Shown piece after piece: positions 4,388-5,445 of a stretch of DNA of 5,445 nt (positions are counted from its first letter, which is position 1; each line of letters starts with the position of its first letter). The notes under the pieces were generated by a model. The model saw only the letters and a list, made by a program, of their open reading frames with translations. It was not told the DNA's origin and searched no databases. The position numbers were made by a program, and so were the translations under genes. The stretch is taken from NCBI GenBank assembly GCA_009781525.1, contig WQXZ01000120.1, positions 1 through 5,445 of the forward strand, in the 5' to 3' direction. Source of the stretch: Coriobacteriia bacterium (GTDB lineage Bacteria; Actinomycetota; Coriobacteriia; Coriobacteriales; UBA8131).

Positions 4388-5445
4388 TAGAACAATCCCG
4401 AAATCAGGCCGGTGTTGTCTACGTCAATCTTCTCAGCAGCTGGAACTGGCGGCAGACCAGGCATGGTCATGATGTCGCCGGTCAGGGCTACGATGAAGCC
4501 AGCGCCTGCGGAGATCTTCAGGCTGCGAACGCCGAGTTTCCAACCAGTTGGAGCACCAAGCAAGGTTGGATCATCGGAGAAGCTGTACTGGGTCTTTGCC
4601 ATACAAATCGGCACGTTGCCAAATCCCATGCGGGTCAGCTTGCGAGCTTGTGCCTTTGCGGTGCTGGTCAGTTCGATTCCATCAGCATGATAGATGCGCT
4701 TGGCGATAGCCTCGATCTTCTGCTCAATGGTCAGGTCGAGCTCATAAGCAAACTCAAAGTTGCTTCCCTGCTCGCAGATGCGAACGACTTCTTCGGCCAA
4801 AGCAGTGGCGCCGTCGCCACCCTTTGCCCAGTGCTCGGCTAGAACAGCGTTAACGCCCAGCTCACGGCACTTGTCCTCGACCAGCTGTAGCTCAGCGGGG
4901 GTGTCGCTCGGGAAGGCATTGATGGCTACGACAGCCGGAAGCTTATAAACGTCATTGATGTTGGAGACATGCTGAAGCAGGTTCGGCAGGCCCTTCTCCA
5001 GAGCATCCAGATCCTCGGTGCTCAGGTTATCCTTGGCGGCTCCACCATGCATCTTGAGTGCGCGGACGGTAGCAACGATAACGACAGCATCCGGAACCAG
5101 CTCGGCAAAGCGGCACTTGATGTCCAGGAACTTCTCGGCACCAAGGTCAGCACCGAAGCCAGCCTCTGTTACGACATAATCGCCAAGCTTCAGGGCGATC
5201 TTGGTTGCCATGACTGAGTTGCAGCCATGAGCGATATTGGCGAACGGGCCGCCATGTACGAATGAAGGGGTGCCCTCAAGGGTCTGAACCAGATTCGGCT
5301 TCAGAGCATCCTTGAGCAGAGGAGCCATAGCACCCTGAGCCTTCAAGTCACCAGCGGTGACTGGCTGGCCAGCGTTGTTATAGCCGATAACCAGACGTGC
5401 GCAACGCTCTTTGAGGTCATCAACAGATGATGCCAGGCAGAGCAC
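4387..5445 (-). CDS. fhs: Formate-tetrahydrofolate ligase, C-terminal 352 residues (5' end outside the window)
   Basis: This cytoplasmic enzyme joins formate to THF using ATP to make 10-formyl-THF, and can run backward to yield ATP and formate. The right window edge cuts the gene. The first codon seen, GTG at 5445, is an internal Val in the conserved VLCLASS segment, not a start. About 200 N-terminal residues, including the ATP-binding glycine-rich loop, are missing. Family signatures are clear: EGTPSFVHGGPFANIAHGCN (visible residues 57-76), TEAGFGADLGAEKFLDIKCR (93-112), VATVRALKMHGG (124-135), and the C-terminal LTGDIMTMPGLP followed by PAAEKIDVD. No frameshift or lost motif is seen. It is the first visible gene of the one-carbon group and overlaps fchA by one base. 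The direction of flux cannot be read from the sequence. Confidence 0.97.
   Translation of the reverse strand: MLCLASSVDDLKERCARLVIGYNNAGQPVTAGDLKAQGAMAPLLKDALKPNLVQTLEGTPSFVHGGPFANIAHGCNSVMATKIALKLGDYVVTEAGFGADLGAEKFLDIKCRFAELVPDAVVIVATVRALKMHGGAAKDNLSTEDLDALEKGLPNLLQHVSNINDVYKLPAVVAINAFPSDTPAELQLVEDKCRELGVNAVLAEHWAKGGDGATALAEEVVRICEQGSNFEFAYELDLTIEQKIEAIAKRIYHADGIELTSTAKAQARKLTRMGFGNVPICMAKTQYSFSDDPTLLGAPTGWKLGVRSLKISAGAGFIVALTGDIMTMPGLPPVPAAEKIDVDNTGLISGLF

Noticed and set aside
4116..4842. Plus-strand open frames opposite fchA and fhs
   Set aside because: They lie over strongly conserved minus-strand genes and contain no recognisable motifs.

Overview
The window looks like part of a chromosome from a moderate-GC anaerobic actinobacterium, most likely a member of the Coriobacteriia (Eggerthellaceae or a relative). 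This is an inference from the style of the PyrH, Frr and formate-tetrahydrofolate ligase sequences, the pairing of fchA with a divergent folD, and the roughly 50% GC of the genes. No marker gene settles the taxonomy. Every supported gene lies on the minus strand, so transcription runs from the right edge to the left edge.

Right half (5445 to 1839) is a one-carbon module. It holds fhs (formate-tetrahydrofolate ligase, cut by the window edge), fchA (methenyl-THF cyclohydrolase, starting inside the fhs stop codon), folD (methylene-THF dehydrogenase) and focA (formate channel). Together they interconvert formate and methylene-THF and move formate across the membrane. FolD lacks both residues that give the bifunctional enzyme its cyclohydrolase activity, so the work appears to be split: FchA does the cyclohydrolase step and FolD only the dehydrogenase step. 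A perfect 12-bp hairpin and a possible promoter lie between fchA and folD, so folD-focA may be partly a separate unit.

Middle (1838 to 1405) is a 434-bp gap with no credible gene. In the direction of transcription it contains two hairpins after focA, then a C-rich/G-rich tract of about 80% GC with degenerate 20-bp repeats and six G-runs on the minus strand. After these come a good promoter for pyrH (extended -10 box, exact TATAAT) and a leader of about 90 nt.

Left part (1404 to 1) is housekeeping: pyrH (UMP kinase), frr (ribosome recycling factor) and the first 13 codons of a third gene, probably uppS by position. In many bacteria pyrH-frr follows rpsB-tsf. Here the gene upstream is focA, and pyrH has its own promoter.

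I found no mobile element, CRISPR array, tRNA or rRNA. The strongest points for a second look are the split FolD/FchA pair with a linked formate channel, and the unusual GC-rich tract with its plus-strand-oriented hairpins.
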